64,000 bases of DNA from Erinaceus europaeus. Taxonomy: Eukaryota > Chordata > Mammalia > Eulipotyphla > Erinaceidae. The notes under the pieces were generated by a model. That model worked only from the letters and a program-made list of their open reading frames with translations, searched no databases and had not been told where the DNA came from. The stretch spans positions 115,811,064 to 115,875,063 of the forward strand of contig NC_080171.1 in the NCBI RefSeq assembly GCF_950295315.1, read 5' to 3'. Below, one piece after another: positions 54,301 through 64,000 of this stretch. The position numbers and the translations under genes are program-made. How positions within the stretch are numbered: position 1 is the first letter of the stretch; each line of letters opens with the position of its first letter.

Positions 54301-54745
54301 ATTTCAACCAGGGAAATAGTGAAAAGTGAGAATAGAGACAACTCTAAATGTCCTTTATGTGGAAGAATGAGAACTTGCAAAGGGAGCAGACAGTCCCACT
54401 CCCGGGAAGGCACAAGAGTGCAGAAGCACAACAGCAGAAGCGAGTCCAAGGAGAGTCTATGGAGGTGGTGATGCTTGGTGAAGCATGGAGGGAAGTGGCA
54501 ACTACCATGTGGTTTCACTCATGTGGACTACAGAAAATTGAAACACATGGACTTGCAGGAGAAGGAGAAGGAAGGAAGGGAAAAAGGAAAAGAAGTCAAC
54601 TTTTCTCTAAGACCTTGGAAGAACGATGGTGGGTTTCCTTTGAGGGGAAGGTGAGGTAGAGAACTTGGGTGGTGGGAGTGGTATGGGACTATACTATTAT
54701 TATCTTGTGATCTTATAAACCACTAATAAACATTTTTTAAAAATA
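54301..54745 (+). mobile_element. Older LINE-1 3' end
   Basis: 'catgtggtttcactcatgtg' is the ORF2-to-UTR signature of older mammalian L1. The end 'cttgggtggtgggagtggta' and 'ataaaccactaataaaca' matches the 3' end of the non-coding retroposon family far better than the young L1 tail. This copy links that family's 3' end to L1. Confidence 0.65.
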
Positions 54746-54755
54746 TATAAGTATA

Positions 54756-54962
54756 GGGGCCAGGTGGTGGCACACCTGGTTGAGCACACATTACAGTGCA
54801 CAAGGACCCAGGTTTGAGCCCCCAGCCCCCACCTGCGGGGGAGAGCTTCACAAGTGGTGGAGCAGGGCTGTAGGCGTCTCTCTGTCTCTCTCCCTCTCTA
54901 TCCCCCTTCTCTTGATTTCTGGCTGTTTCTATCAAATAAAGATAATAAAAAATATTTTTAAA
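54756..54962 (+). mobile_element. SINE family B, near consensus
   Basis: 'ggggccaggtggtggcacac', 'aggtttgagcccccagcccc', 'gagcttcacaagtggtggag', 'gatttctggctgtttctatc' and A-tail with AATAAA. This is a good reference copy for family B. Confidence 0.94.
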
Positions 54963-54964
54963 TA

Positions 54965-55245
54965 GGGAGTCAGCTGGTAGTGCAGCGGGTTAAACACACA
55001 TGGTGCAAAGCGCAAGGACCAGAGCAAGGATCCCGGTTCGAGCCTCCAGCTCCCCACCTGCAGGGGAGTCGCTTCACAGGCGGTGAAGCAGGTCTGCAGG
55101 TGTCTGTCTTTCTCTCCCCCTGTCTTCCCCTCCTCTCTCCATTTCTCTCTGTCCTATCCAACAACAATGATATCAATAACAACAATAATAACCACAACAA
55201 CAATAAGAAAACAACAAGGGCAACACAAGGGGGGGGGACTGATTT
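54965..55245 (+). mobile_element. SINE family A without extension
   Basis: 'gggagtcagctggtagtgca', 'ggatcccggttcgagcctcc', 'caggcggtgaagcaggtctg', CAA/AAT tail and a G-run. It directly follows the family B copy. Confidence 0.94.
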
Positions 55246-55294
55246 AAAAAATAGATTTAAAATGTTTTTAAATATATGAGTATATATATTTAAA

Positions 55295-56165
55295 TATATA
55301 TAAAGAGTTCACCAAACTCAACAACAAGAAAACAAATGACTCCATCCAAAAATGGAGAGAGGATATGAACAGAATATTCTCCATAGACGAGATCCAAAAG
55401 GCCAACAAACATGAAAAAATGCTTCAAGTCACTGATTGTCAGAGAACATGAGATACCATTCACTCCTGTGAAAATGTCATACATCAGAAAAGGTAGCAGC
55501 AACAAATGCTGGAGAGGTTGTGGGGGGAAAGGAACCCTTCTACCCTTCTGCATTGCTGGTGGGAATCTCAATTGGTTCAACCCCTGTGGAGAACTCTCAG
55601 AAGGCTAGAAGTAGACCTACCCTATGACCCCGCAGTTCCTCTCCTGGGGATATATCCCAATGAACCAAACATACCCATCCAAAAATAAGTGTATACCTAT
55701 GTTCGTAGCAGCACAATCTGTAATAGCCAAAACCTGGAAACAATCCAGGTGTCCAAAAATAGATGAGTGACTGAGAAAACTGTGGTCTATATACACAATG
55801 GAATACTACTCAGCTATTAAAAATGGTTAAGTCTCCTTCACCCCATCTTGGATGGAGCTTAAAAAATCATGTTAGGTGGGTGAGATCAGCCAGAAAGAAA
55901 AGGATGAATATGGGATGATCTCACTCATAGGCAGAAGTTGAAAAACAAGATCAGAAGGGAAAACACTAAGCAGAACTTGGACTGGAGTTGGTGTACTGCA
56001 CCAAAGTAAAAAAAAACTCTGGGGGGGGGGGTTCAGATCTTGGAACATGATGGCAGAAGAGGACCTAGTGGGGGTTGTATTGTTATGTGTAAATGTAATG
56101 CATGTACAAGCTATTGGATTTTACTGTCGACTATAAACCATTAATCCCCCAATAAAGAAATTCCT
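55295..56165 (+). mobile_element. LINE-1 3' part (ORF2 C-terminus and 3' UTR)
   Basis: A 5'-truncated L1. ORF2 C-terminal sequence is readable in broken frames (VDLPYDPAVPLLGIYPNE near 55606-55660), followed by the 'atggaatactactcagctat' hallmark, 'gatgaatatgggatgatctc', and the 3' UTR to 'ccattaatcccccaataaag'. It shows what the deleted L1 at 33-36 kb lacks. Confidence 0.92.
55296..55873 (+). pseudogene. L1 ORF2 C-terminal fragment
   Basis: The region downstream of the reverse transcriptase domain in mammalian ORF2. Several frameshifts and stops separate the readable pieces (55411-55608 and 55506-55688 are in different phases), so no functional product is possible. Confidence 0.85.
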
Positions 56166-56317
56166 ACCAGTTTCCTTGTCAATATTAAAAAGAAAAATAG
56201 GGTGTGGAATGGCAGGAGAAGTGGCAAAGTAGCTGACTAGCAGGGTTTATTTTCATTCACTGTCACAGCCACAGCAAGGTCACAGCATATATGGAAAACC
56301 CTGCGAGAAAATGGGTG
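56166..56317. other. Unique sequence
   Basis: Nothing recognised. Confidence 0.35.
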
Positions 56318-56560
56318 TAAGGCGCCAGGTGGTGGCACACCTGGCTGAATGCACGTTAGAATGTGCAAAGACCCAGGTTTGAGGCCCAGGTCCCCACCTG
56401 CAAGTGGAAAGCTTCACAAGTGGTGAAGCAGTGCTGCAGGTGTGTCTTTGTCTCTCTCCCTCTCTATCTTCCCCTTCCCTCTCAATTTCTGGCTGTCTCT
56501 ATCCAAGAAATAAAGATAATTGTAAAAAAAAAATTAAGGTAATAATTAAAAAAAAAGGGG
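56318..56560 (+). mobile_element. SINE family B
   Basis: 'gcgccaggtggtggcacacc', 'caggtttgaggcccaggtcc', 'aagcttcacaagtggtgaag', 'aatttctggctgtctctatc' and A-tail. Confidence 0.94.
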
Positions 56561-58321
56561 GGGGTTAGATCTCAGACACACTTCCAGAGAAAGCAGCTAG
56601 GATTCAGTCAGTTACAGGCTGCACCCTCACTAGACTAGAATTTCCCTGGCTGGGCAGGAGGTGTGGGAAGTTCTATGAGACTGAGTAAAAGATAAAGAGG
56701 ACTCTCAAACAGTGCGTGTTTTAGGTTGCAACTAACTGCACTGGTTTCATTCTGCCTTTTCCAGATGAAATCTCAGTTCTGGCCCACCTGGAAGAGGACC
56801 ATCATAATGTCCTCAACCACCAAAATAAGAGAACCCTCCAAATGGGCAAGTGTGACATAAAGCACAAGGAGTGCAGGAATGGTGCTACTTACTCCAAGAC
56901 TCACTCTGTTGGAGCATTTTGGCCAAGACCCTCCCTTCAATTCACTTAGCCACTGGAAAAGTGATTAAAGCCGTTTTGTAGAATCAAGGCCAACCCTTGA
57001 TTAGGCCAAAAACTGTTAAGCAGGCTACTAGTACTCAGCTAGCTGCCAGCTAATCTGAAAGCAAACGCCAACTGCTCGGTATTTTTATAGAATTTCAGCA
57101 TCTGAGAGTTCCTTGCTACAGTCTTGCCAAGTGGCTCGCCAGTGCTTGAACCCACTGCTTGCCTGGGAGGATGAGACTGCTCTGGAGAGCTGGTCTTGCA
57201 CTAAGTGACTTGAGAGCTGGATCCCAGCAGTAGCTCCCCAATATGTGCAGAATGAGCTGGTATCTCCTGCCACATGACCCCTGACTTGAAGACAGCTTTC
57301 CTCTCACACTTTCCTTGTCCAAGTCAGATATCCATGGTTCTTCCAGCTATATTTCACGTGCAGTGACATTACGTCCCCTCATGATCCTGGCTGCTTTCTA
57401 GACACTCCTGACTGTCTAGTACCCTCCTTTCATATGGTGTGCCCAACCCACAAGGCCATATGTGGTTTTCACTAATTAGTTGAGGTTGATGATGTTTCTA
57501 GACATGTAATTTCATTACTATAAACTAACACTGTGTTCGTCTATTTTTAGTTGTCAGTCACAATTAGTCTTCAACAATGTACCTAAAATGACCCCAAAGT
57601 TCTTTCTTAACATAATTCTTTTGGTATTCAATGATAAAGATCTGACTCAAATTGATGCCAAGAAGGAAATTGCTTGGCTTAACATGTTGGAGAATTTCAA
57701 GGACTAACTGCAACTTTTGGTAGGTCTAAAACCAGGTCTTTAGTGAAAGTGTTGCAATTCTGTCTCTGTCTCCACATTTATGTGAGTTTTGGGTCATCAG
57801 TGACCCCCAGTTGCTCCAGTCTTCCACGCTGCTTGCCGAAAGAACAAGAATTATTCCCAAGGTACTGGGAGTACTTGGGCCTGGAAGGATCAAGCATTCA
57901 CCAGATTCTATCACTAGAGCAGGAAGATAAGGCTGGTCTGCTTTCACTGATGAGGACTGAGTCTGTGTCCACCCTCCTGCTATGGGCTCCTTAGAGAAAA
58001 GAGTGTTGCTACAACCAAATGAAGGCAGAGGAATATAGTAACCGAACAATGGGAAACTTCTGCAGGCTTTGTGCCGGAGGTTTAACAAATGAGAGATTTA
58101 TTACATCTCGGATTATTGAGGTACATAGAAACTGGAGCAACCAAATGGGAAAATGAGGCAAAGATGGTCTGGTCATGGTGGTGGAGAGCCAGAAGTCTTT
58201 AAACTAGTTACCAACTCTCAGCTGCATGTGTTCAGGTCTCCGGGGAAGCAGCATGGCGGATCCCAGGAAGAAGGACAGCAGGGAAGGGCAGCAGCAACAC
58301 AGAGTGATTTCTGCCAGACAG
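56561..58321. other. Non-coding sequence of unknown type, possible LTR near its right end
   Basis: About 1.75 kb with no SINE. The last 250 bp before the minisatellite contain 'ggtctccggggaagcagcat' and read, on the minus strand, like the flank of a decayed LTR. This is inference only. A 120-codon minus frame (57726-58088) begins at TTG and has no domain. Confidence 0.3.
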
Positions 58322-59839
58322 TCCCTTAAATAACTTGCTATACACCCCAATCCCTTAAATAACTTGCTATACACCCCAATCCCTTAAATAACTTGCTATA
58401 CACCCCAATCCCTTAAATAACTTGCTATACACCCCAATCCCTTAAATAACTTGCTATACACCCCAATCCCTTAAATAACCTCCTATACACCCCAATCCCT
58501 TAAATAACTTGCTATACACCCCAGTCCCTTAAATAACTTGCTATACACCCCAATCCCTTAAATAACTTGCTATACACCCCAGTCCCTTAAATAACTTGCT
58601 ATACACCCCAATCCCTTAAATAACTTGCTATACACCCCAGTCCCTTAAATAACTTGCTATACACCCCAGTCCCTTAAATAACTTGCTATACACCCCAATC
58701 CCTTAAATAACTTGCTATACACCCCAGTCCCTTAAATAACTTGCTATACACCCCAATCCCTTAAATAACTTGCTATACACCCCAGTCCCTTAAATAACTT
58801 GCTATACACCCCAATCCCTTAAATAACTTGCTATACACCCCAGTCCCTTAAATAACTTGCTATACACCCCAATCCCTTAAATAACTTGCTATACACCCCA
58901 GTCCCTTAAATAACTTGCTATACACCCCAATCCCTTAAATAACTTGCTATACACCCCAGTCCCTTAAATAACTTGCTATACACCCCAATCCCTTAAATAA
59001 CTTGCTATACACCCCAATCCCTTAAATAATTTCCTATACACCCCAATCCCTTAAATAACTTCCTATACACCCCAATCCCTTAAATAACTTGCTATACACC
59101 CCAATCCCTTAAATAACTTGCTATACACCCCAATCCCTTAAATAACTTGCTATACACCCCAATCCCTTAAATAACTTCCTATACACCCCAATCCCTTAAA
59201 TAACTTGCTATACACCCCAATCCCTTAAATAACTTGCTATACACCCCAATCCCTTAAATAACTTGCTATACACCCCAATCCCTTAAATAACTTCCTATAC
59301 ACCCCAATCCCTTAAATATCTTCCTATACACCCCAATCCCTTAAATATCTTCCTATACACCCCAACCCCTTAAATAACTTCCTATACACCCACAATCCCT
59401 TAAATAACTTCCTATACACCCCATCCCCTTAAATAACTTCCTATACACCACAATCCCTTAAATAACTTGCTATACACCCCAATCCCTTAAATAACTTCCT
59501 ATACACCCCAATCCCTTAAATAACTTGCTATACACCCCAATCCCTTAAATAACTTCCTATACACCCCAATCCCTTAAATAACTTGCTATACACCCCAATC
59601 CCTTAAATAACTTGCTATACACCCCAATCCCTTAAATAACTTCCTATACACCCCATCCCCTTAAATAACTTGCTATACACCCCAATCCCTTAAATAACTT
59701 CCTATACACCCCATCCCCTTAAATAACTTCCTATACACCCACAATCCCTTAAATAACTTCCTATACACCCACAATCCTTTAAATAACTTCTATACACCCA
59801 CAATCCCTTAAATAACTTCCTATACACCCACAATCCCTT
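58322..59839. repeat. 29 bp minisatellite, about 52 copies
   Basis: A perfect 29 bp period from 'tcccttaaataacttgctat' followed by 'acaccccaa', running for 1.5 kb. Starts fall at 58322, 58351, 58380, 58409 and so on. The left 650 bp is nearly perfect. From about 59010 on, units with 'ttcctatac' and 30 bp units (cacccacaat) appear and the array decays into unique sequence at 59839. Two single-base variants (caAt/caGt) alternate in the core. Confidence 0.98.
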
Positions 59840-60129
59840 GTGGGTTTGCATAAATCCATTGTATGCTCAGCAGGTTGATGTCAGCTGTATGCTAATTAGG
59901 CTCCTGTCCCAACACTAGGTAGGTAGGAATAACACATGGTCATTCCAGTAGTGTCAGCCATATTTAAATATTGGCCACCCACCCAGTTCCCCACCCTGAG
60001 CATGGAATCAGCACCAGACTAAAAGCATGCAATGAAGCTACACTCAACATAGATAATGGTATGTGGTGCTTTATAACCTGATTTGTCCTTACTTTGTATC
60101 ATAGGGTGAACATTTCCTCAAACCTTCAA
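59840..60129. other. Unique sequence after the minisatellite
   Basis: Nothing recognised with confidence. It could be the other flank of the same decayed element that hosts the minisatellite. Confidence 0.35.
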
Positions 60130-60487
60130 GAATTTTTATTTTGTTTTTCTTTTGCCTCCAGGGTTATCGCTGGGGCTCGGTGCCTGCACTAAGAATCCAC
60201 TGCTCCTGGAGGCTATTTTTTCCCTTTTGTTGCCCTTGTTGTTTATCGTTGTTGTTGTCATTATTGATGTCTCCGTTGTTGGATAGGACAGAAAGAAATG
60301 GAGAGAGGAGGGGGAGGCAGAGAGGGAGAGAGAAAGATAGACACCTGCAGACCTGCTTCACCACCTGTGAAGTGACTCCCCTGCAGGTGGGGAGCCAGGG
60401 GCTCAAACCAGGATCCTTATGACGGGATCCTTATCCTTATACTTCCTACCATGTGTGCTTAATCCGATGCGCTACCACCCGCCCCCC
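60130..60487 (-). mobile_element. SINE family A with 3' extension
   Basis: 'gcctccagggttatcgctgg', 'cctggaggctattttttccc', 'gataggacagaaagaaatgg' and 'ggctcaaaccaggatcctta'. It has a local duplication of 'ggatccttat' at 60410-60435. Confidence 0.94.
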
Positions 60488-60811
60488 TAAGAATTCTTTA
60501 AGACATATTTAATGCTGGATACTACTTCATGCACATTTCCTAATTTGTCTAGCTTTCCCCTGATTGATAGGCATCATGTTGTTGTTTTTTCCTTCCTTTC
60601 ATTTTTGCGGTGCCAGGGCTCTACGCATATGTAATTCCATTGTTCTCAGGGTCTAACCTTTTCATCTAGGGTGGAGGAGGAACAGAGAGGAAGGAAGAAA
60701 CATCACAACAGGGCTCCAGCATCTATATGTAGGTCCCCCAGCTGGACAGAAACCATGATATATAGACAAGATGCCAACTAGCTCAGAGACTTAACATCTC
60801 AGTACACTTTT
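60488..60811. other. Unique sequence
   Basis: May include part of an older SINE ('tttgcggtgccagggctcta' near 60604), too diverged to call. Confidence 0.35.
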
Positions 60812-61010
60812 TAAAAATTGTATTCATTTACTTGAAAGAGACAGAGAAATTGAGAGGGAAGGTGAGATAGAGAGCCAGAAAGACACCTGAAGCAGTGCTT
60901 CACCACTCATGAAACGTCCACCCTGCAAGTGGGGACGGAGGCTCCAGCCTGGGTCCTTGGGCACTGTAACATGTGCACGCAGCCAGGTGTGCCACCACCC
61001 AGCCTCCTTC
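60812..61010 (-). mobile_element. SINE family B, inverted
   Basis: 'gaaagagacagagaaattga', 'gaagcagtgcttcaccactc', 'cctgcaagtggggacggagg', 'cagcctgggtccttgggcac' and 'caggtgtgccaccacccagc'. Confidence 0.9.
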
Positions 61011-61440
61011 TCTGTACACTCTATGTTTGCAGATGCTTGCTGGATGTTTCCGGATTTAAAAATCAGAGCACTATGATCGAGGGCTCTCTCAGACCAGGCC
61101 ACCGATGACTGAAGTTACCAGAGATGTCTGCATCGCCTACCACAGTTTCTCCAGGGAAGTTAGTACGCTTCATCTCTGCCAAAAAGCCAAACAGTGATTT
61201 CACTAGTACAATCACTGACACTGAACGACTATAAAATGCAACTCAAGGAGAGTAATTAACAGGAAACTAATTTATAGAAGCTAATCCCCCCCTCCCCTCC
61301 TTTTGACTTATTAGGCATCAGTAAGCTGAATGGGAAGGTTTTCTTGGATAAGCATCTTTATGTCCCCCTTTTAATGACACAATGTCAACCTTTCCAAAGC
61401 TGTTCTAAAACTCCAGTCTTCTAAGTACCCAAGGATAGGG
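61011..61440. other. Unique non-coding sequence
   Basis: Unique, AT-rich towards the right ('gagtaattaacaggaaacta'). It may belong with the adjacent motif cluster as one conserved element. Confidence 0.4.
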
Positions 61441-61525
61441 TGAATTGTAGACTGATTGGCTGATATTCTAATGATTGACAGTGTGCTATTTATAGCATGC
61501 TAATATCAGTGGGGAATCAAAGAAG
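61441..61525. promoter_or_regulatory. Candidate enhancer: PBX/MEIS and MEF2 motifs
   Basis: In unique sequence, TGATTGACAG (61472-61481) matches the composite PBX/MEIS site and CTATTTATAG (61486-61495) matches the MEF2 consensus exactly, four bases apart. An inverted CCAAT box (gattgg, 61453-61458) is close by. The cluster lies about 12.5 kb from the CpG island, upstream if the gene is on the minus strand. Function is inferred from motifs only. Confidence 0.35.
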
Positions 61526-61599
61526 AAGCTGGGAATTCTGATAGTTGTTGCACAAGAGGAAGAACTAGGTCACTTGTGTCCAAATGAATCTGTGGCAGC
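61526..61599. other. Unique sequence
   Basis: Nothing further recognised. Confidence 0.35.
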
Positions 61600-61760
61600 A
61601 ACCATTCATTGAGCACCTGAGAGCAGCACACAGGCTCCAGGTGAGAAGCTCTTCTATGTCTCCCTTCCTGAGAAGCAAACCTAGGGTCTCAAGATATTAA
61701 ATGACTGCCCAGACCTTACAATGTCTACACCTGGGTTCCGACTGCTGAGCTCGTTTCTGA
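61600..61760 (-). mobile_element. MIR SINE fragment
   Basis: 'accattcattgagcacctga', 'aaatgactgcccagacctta' and 'cctgggttccgactgctgag' follow MIR reverse complement order. It is ancient. Confidence 0.7.
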
Positions 61761-61809
61761 TGCCCATATTCTACGTCTTGGAACCAATTATTTAGGCACC
61801 ACTCATACT

Positions 61810-62137
61810 GGTCACTGGGACTTGGTACCTGCACTACAAATCCACTGCTCCTGGAGGTTATATTTTCCCTTTTTGTTGCCCTTGTTTTTGTTGTTGTTGT
61901 TATTGTTGTTGTTGCTACTGCAGTCGTTGTTGTTGGATAGGACAGAGAGAAATGGAGAGAGGAGGGGAAGACAGAGAGGGGGAGAGAGAGACAGACACCT
62001 ACAGACCTGCTTCACCAGCTGTGAAGCGACTTCTCTGCAGGTGAGGAGCAGGGGGCTCGAACAGGGATCGTTCCTCCAGTCCTTGGGCTTCGCACCATGT
62101 GCGCTTAACCTGATGCGCCACTGTTCTGCCTCTTCAA
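61810..62137 (-). mobile_element. SINE family A with partial 3' extension
   Basis: 'gggacttggtacctgcacta', 'cactgctcctggaggttata', GTT-rich stretch, 'gataggacagagagaaatgg' and 'ggctcgaacagggatcgttc'. Confidence 0.93.
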
Positions 62138-62457
62138 GTACTTTCTATAGTCTATTGGGTTGAGAGTGTCTTTGAAGGACTATTTTCCCAGTAAAATTAC
62201 AGATACAATTACATTAAAGTGGACATATCTTGAATGTTTTGAGCAATATATACAAACAGAAGGCACAATGTGTTATGAGTGTGCTGTGAATATAGGAAGT
62301 ACCATCACATTATCTTGATAGAGAGAAGAGACGAAGAGAAGTAGACTTCGGTTAGAGGCAGTGACAGGAAGCACCACCCACTCAGCTTTGTCTCATCTGT
62401 CAGAAAATGTTAAGGGAAGAGAAGCAGCATTTGCTAGCAAGCCTTTTATATTTCATT
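62138..62457. other. Unique non-coding sequence
   Basis: Nothing recognised. Confidence 0.4.
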
Positions 62458-62524
62458 GTTCTATTTGTTTATTTATTTTTAATTTTTATATTTATTTATT
62501 TGCCATTGTTCTATTTGTTTGTTT
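62458..62524. repeat. Target-site repeats and T-rich SINE remnant
   Basis: 'gttctatttgttt' occurs at 62458-62470, 62508-62520 and 63108-63120. The 34 bp between the first two copies is T-rich like a SINE tail, suggesting an extra insertion that kept only its tail. Confidence 0.6.
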
Positions 62525-62815
62525 ATTTTTTTAAATTATTTATTTATTTCTTTATTTTCCTTTTTTTGTTGCCCTTGTTGTTTTAACATTGTTATGGTTA
62601 TTAATGTCGTTGTTGTTGGATAGGACAGAGAGAAATGGAGAGAGGAGGGGAAGACAGAGAGGAGAGAAAGACAGACACCTGCAGACCTGCTTCACTGCTT
62701 GTGAAGCGACTCCCCTGTAGGTGGGGAGCCGGGGGCTCGAACTGGGATCCTTAGGCAGGTCCTGGCGATTTGCGCCACCTGCGCTTAACCCGCTGCACCA
62801 CTGCCCGACTCCCTA
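62525..62815 (-). mobile_element. SINE family A without extension
   Basis: 'tttatttctttattttcctt', 'gataggacagagagaaatgg', 'gaagcgactcccctgtaggt' and 'ggctcgaactgggatcctta'. Complete. Confidence 0.94.
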
Positions 62816-62819
62816 CTTT

Positions 62820-63107
62820 TAATTTTTTATATTTATTTATTTATTTTCCCTTTTGTTGCCCTTGTTTCTCATTGTTGTAGTAGTTATTATTTTTGTTGTT
62901 ATTGATTCCACCGTTGTTGGATAGGGCAGAGAGAAGTGGAAAGAGGAGGAGAGAAAGTCAGACACCTGCAGACCTACTTCACCACTTGTGAAGTGACTCC
63001 CCTGCAGGTGGGGAGCCAGGGGTTCGAACCAGGATCCTTATGCCAGCCCTTGGTCCTTATGCTTTGGGCCACTTGCGCTTAACCCGCTGCATTACTGCTC
63101 GACTTCT
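62820..63107 (-). mobile_element. SINE family A without extension
   Basis: 'atttatttatttattttccc', 'gatagggcagagagaagtgg', 'ggttcgaaccaggatcctta', with a small duplication ('cccttggtccttatgc') in the head. It is in tandem and the same orientation as the previous copy. Confidence 0.93.
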
Positions 63108-63275
63108 GTTCTATTTGTTTATTCTTGCCTTAGTTTATGAGAGAATGAATTTCTACAGTTTAAGTCATCCACTGTGATCATCAGTCATTTGCTACAACAC
63201 CCACAGGAAACTAATAGAAAGATGGTGATTAATTCTTTATCTGGGATGACTAAGGGGCATCTTCCTTGGAAATGT
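63108..63275. other. Unique sequence
   Basis: Begins with the third copy of the target-site repeat. Nothing else recognised. Confidence 0.4.
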
Positions 63276-63412
63276 GGCTGTTGAGTCTGAGTGGTGGCTC
63301 ACCCGCAGAGAGTCCCCACCTGCAGGAGGAAAGCTTCATGAACAGCAGGAACAGGGCTGCAGGTTTCTCTCCTTCTCTCTCCATCTCTCTCTCTCAAAAA
63401 AAAAAAAAAAAG
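63276..63412 (+). mobile_element. SINE family B, partial
   Basis: 'tgagtggtggctcacccgca', a head with the box B segment deleted, 'gtccccacctgcaggaggaa', short pyrimidine body and A-run. Confidence 0.7.
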
Positions 63413-63635
63413 GCTACCAAAAGAAGTAGAGATATGCAGGCAACGATGATCCTTGTGTCAATAATAGTAACAGCAATAATAATAAGCATGTGGTCCCCCA
63501 AATGTCATGGATATCTGTCTGCCCATTGATATGCTAGAGCTTTCTAGAAACACACTAGAACTGAGAGAATATTCCTTCACACAGTCATGAAGATTTGTTG
63601 CTCTAAGTGGAGAAAGAGGGTAAAGATGGCAGTAA
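63413..63635. other. Unique sequence
   Basis: Contains a short AAT-rich run (63458-63485). No gene seen. Confidence 0.35.
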
Positions 63636-63860
63636 AGGGAGCCGGGTGGTGGCACACCTGGCTAAGCGCTCACATTACAGTGCACAAGAACCCGGGTTTG
63701 AGCTGCTGGTCCCCACCTACGGGGGAAAAACTTCGCACATGATGAAACAGGACTGCAAGTATCTCTGTGTCTCTCTCCTTCTCTATCTTCCCATCCTTCT
63801 CAATTTCACTCTGTCTCTATCCAATAATAAATAAATAAAAATAAAGTTAAAAAAAAGAAA
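63636..63860 (+). mobile_element. SINE family B
   Basis: 'gggagccgggtggtggcaca', 'cgggtttgagctgctggtcc', 'gaaacaggactgcaagtatc', 'actctgtctctatccaataa' and (AAAT)n tail. Confidence 0.92.
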
Positions 63861-64000
63861 TGAAAGTACAGCATTAGTTCATGAAACAGGCATGGGAGGC
63901 AGAGACACAGGGCATGCACAAAAGATTTAACACAGAAGGAGTCAGAAGGATGAATGAGAAATTAACCCACTAGTCTTAAGGAATCTAAAGATTCCTAGTA
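63861..64000. other. Unique sequence to the window edge
   Basis: Nothing recognised. Confidence 0.35.

Noticed and set aside
57726..58088. 120-codon minus-strand frame
   Set aside because: It opens at a TTG, has no recognisable domain, and no splice or promoter signals are nearby.
58322..59839. Resemblance to a CRISPR array (29 bp repeats)
   Set aside because: The units are directly contiguous with no spacers, and the surrounding DNA is mammalian.

Overview
This window is mammalian nuclear DNA, and no complete protein-coding gene can be supported in it. The repeat content points to a hedgehog, probably Erinaceus. About sixty copies of tRNA-derived SINEs belong to families I remember from erinaceid DNA: a young long family (A) with Pol III A and B boxes and a (CAA/AAT)-rich tail, a shorter family (B), and a rarer family (C). 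They sit with a lineage-specific LINE-1, and with old MIR/L2 fragments of the kind found in all mammals. The species call is from memory of these repeats, not from a search.

Layout. 1-24 kb is non-coding sequence dense in SINEs, including a 2.6 kb pile-up at 14.39-16.98 kb. 24.2-36.1 kb is dominated by retroelements: a broken L1 5' half (24.2-26.05 kb), running straight into two tandem copies of a roughly 2 kb non-coding retroposon (26.05-30.5 kb), an inverted old L1 3' end, and a 3.03 kb L1 (33.05-36.08 kb) that has both ends and a target-site duplication but lacks the middle of ORF2. 36-43 kb has unique sequence, a 360 bp CA-rich array and a roughly 490 bp purine-only tract. 43-47 kb is almost free of repeats. 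A strong CpG island lies at about 47.18-48.96 kb. 49-64 kb is again SINE-rich and contains an L1 3' half and a 1.5 kb minisatellite with a 29 bp unit.

Likely gene context. The CpG island holds an excellent minus-strand splice donor (exon end at 48155) and no minus-strand ATG between the donor and about 48692. The simplest reading is a non-coding first exon of a minus-strand gene, whose long first intron would fill positions 1-48154, with 49-64 kb upstream of it. The gene could not be identified. Splice-donor-like sites also exist on the plus strand, so a divergent transcript is possible.

Main points for follow-up: the 29 bp minisatellite, whose core alternates two variants to give a 58 bp higher-order unit; a non-coding retroposon family whose 3' end looks borrowed from L1 and which may be joined to an L1 5' half; the internally deleted L1; and a compact MEF2 plus PBX/MEIS motif cluster at 61.47-61.50 kb. 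Almost all open reading frames in the window are by-products of SINEs, microsatellites or GC-rich DNA.
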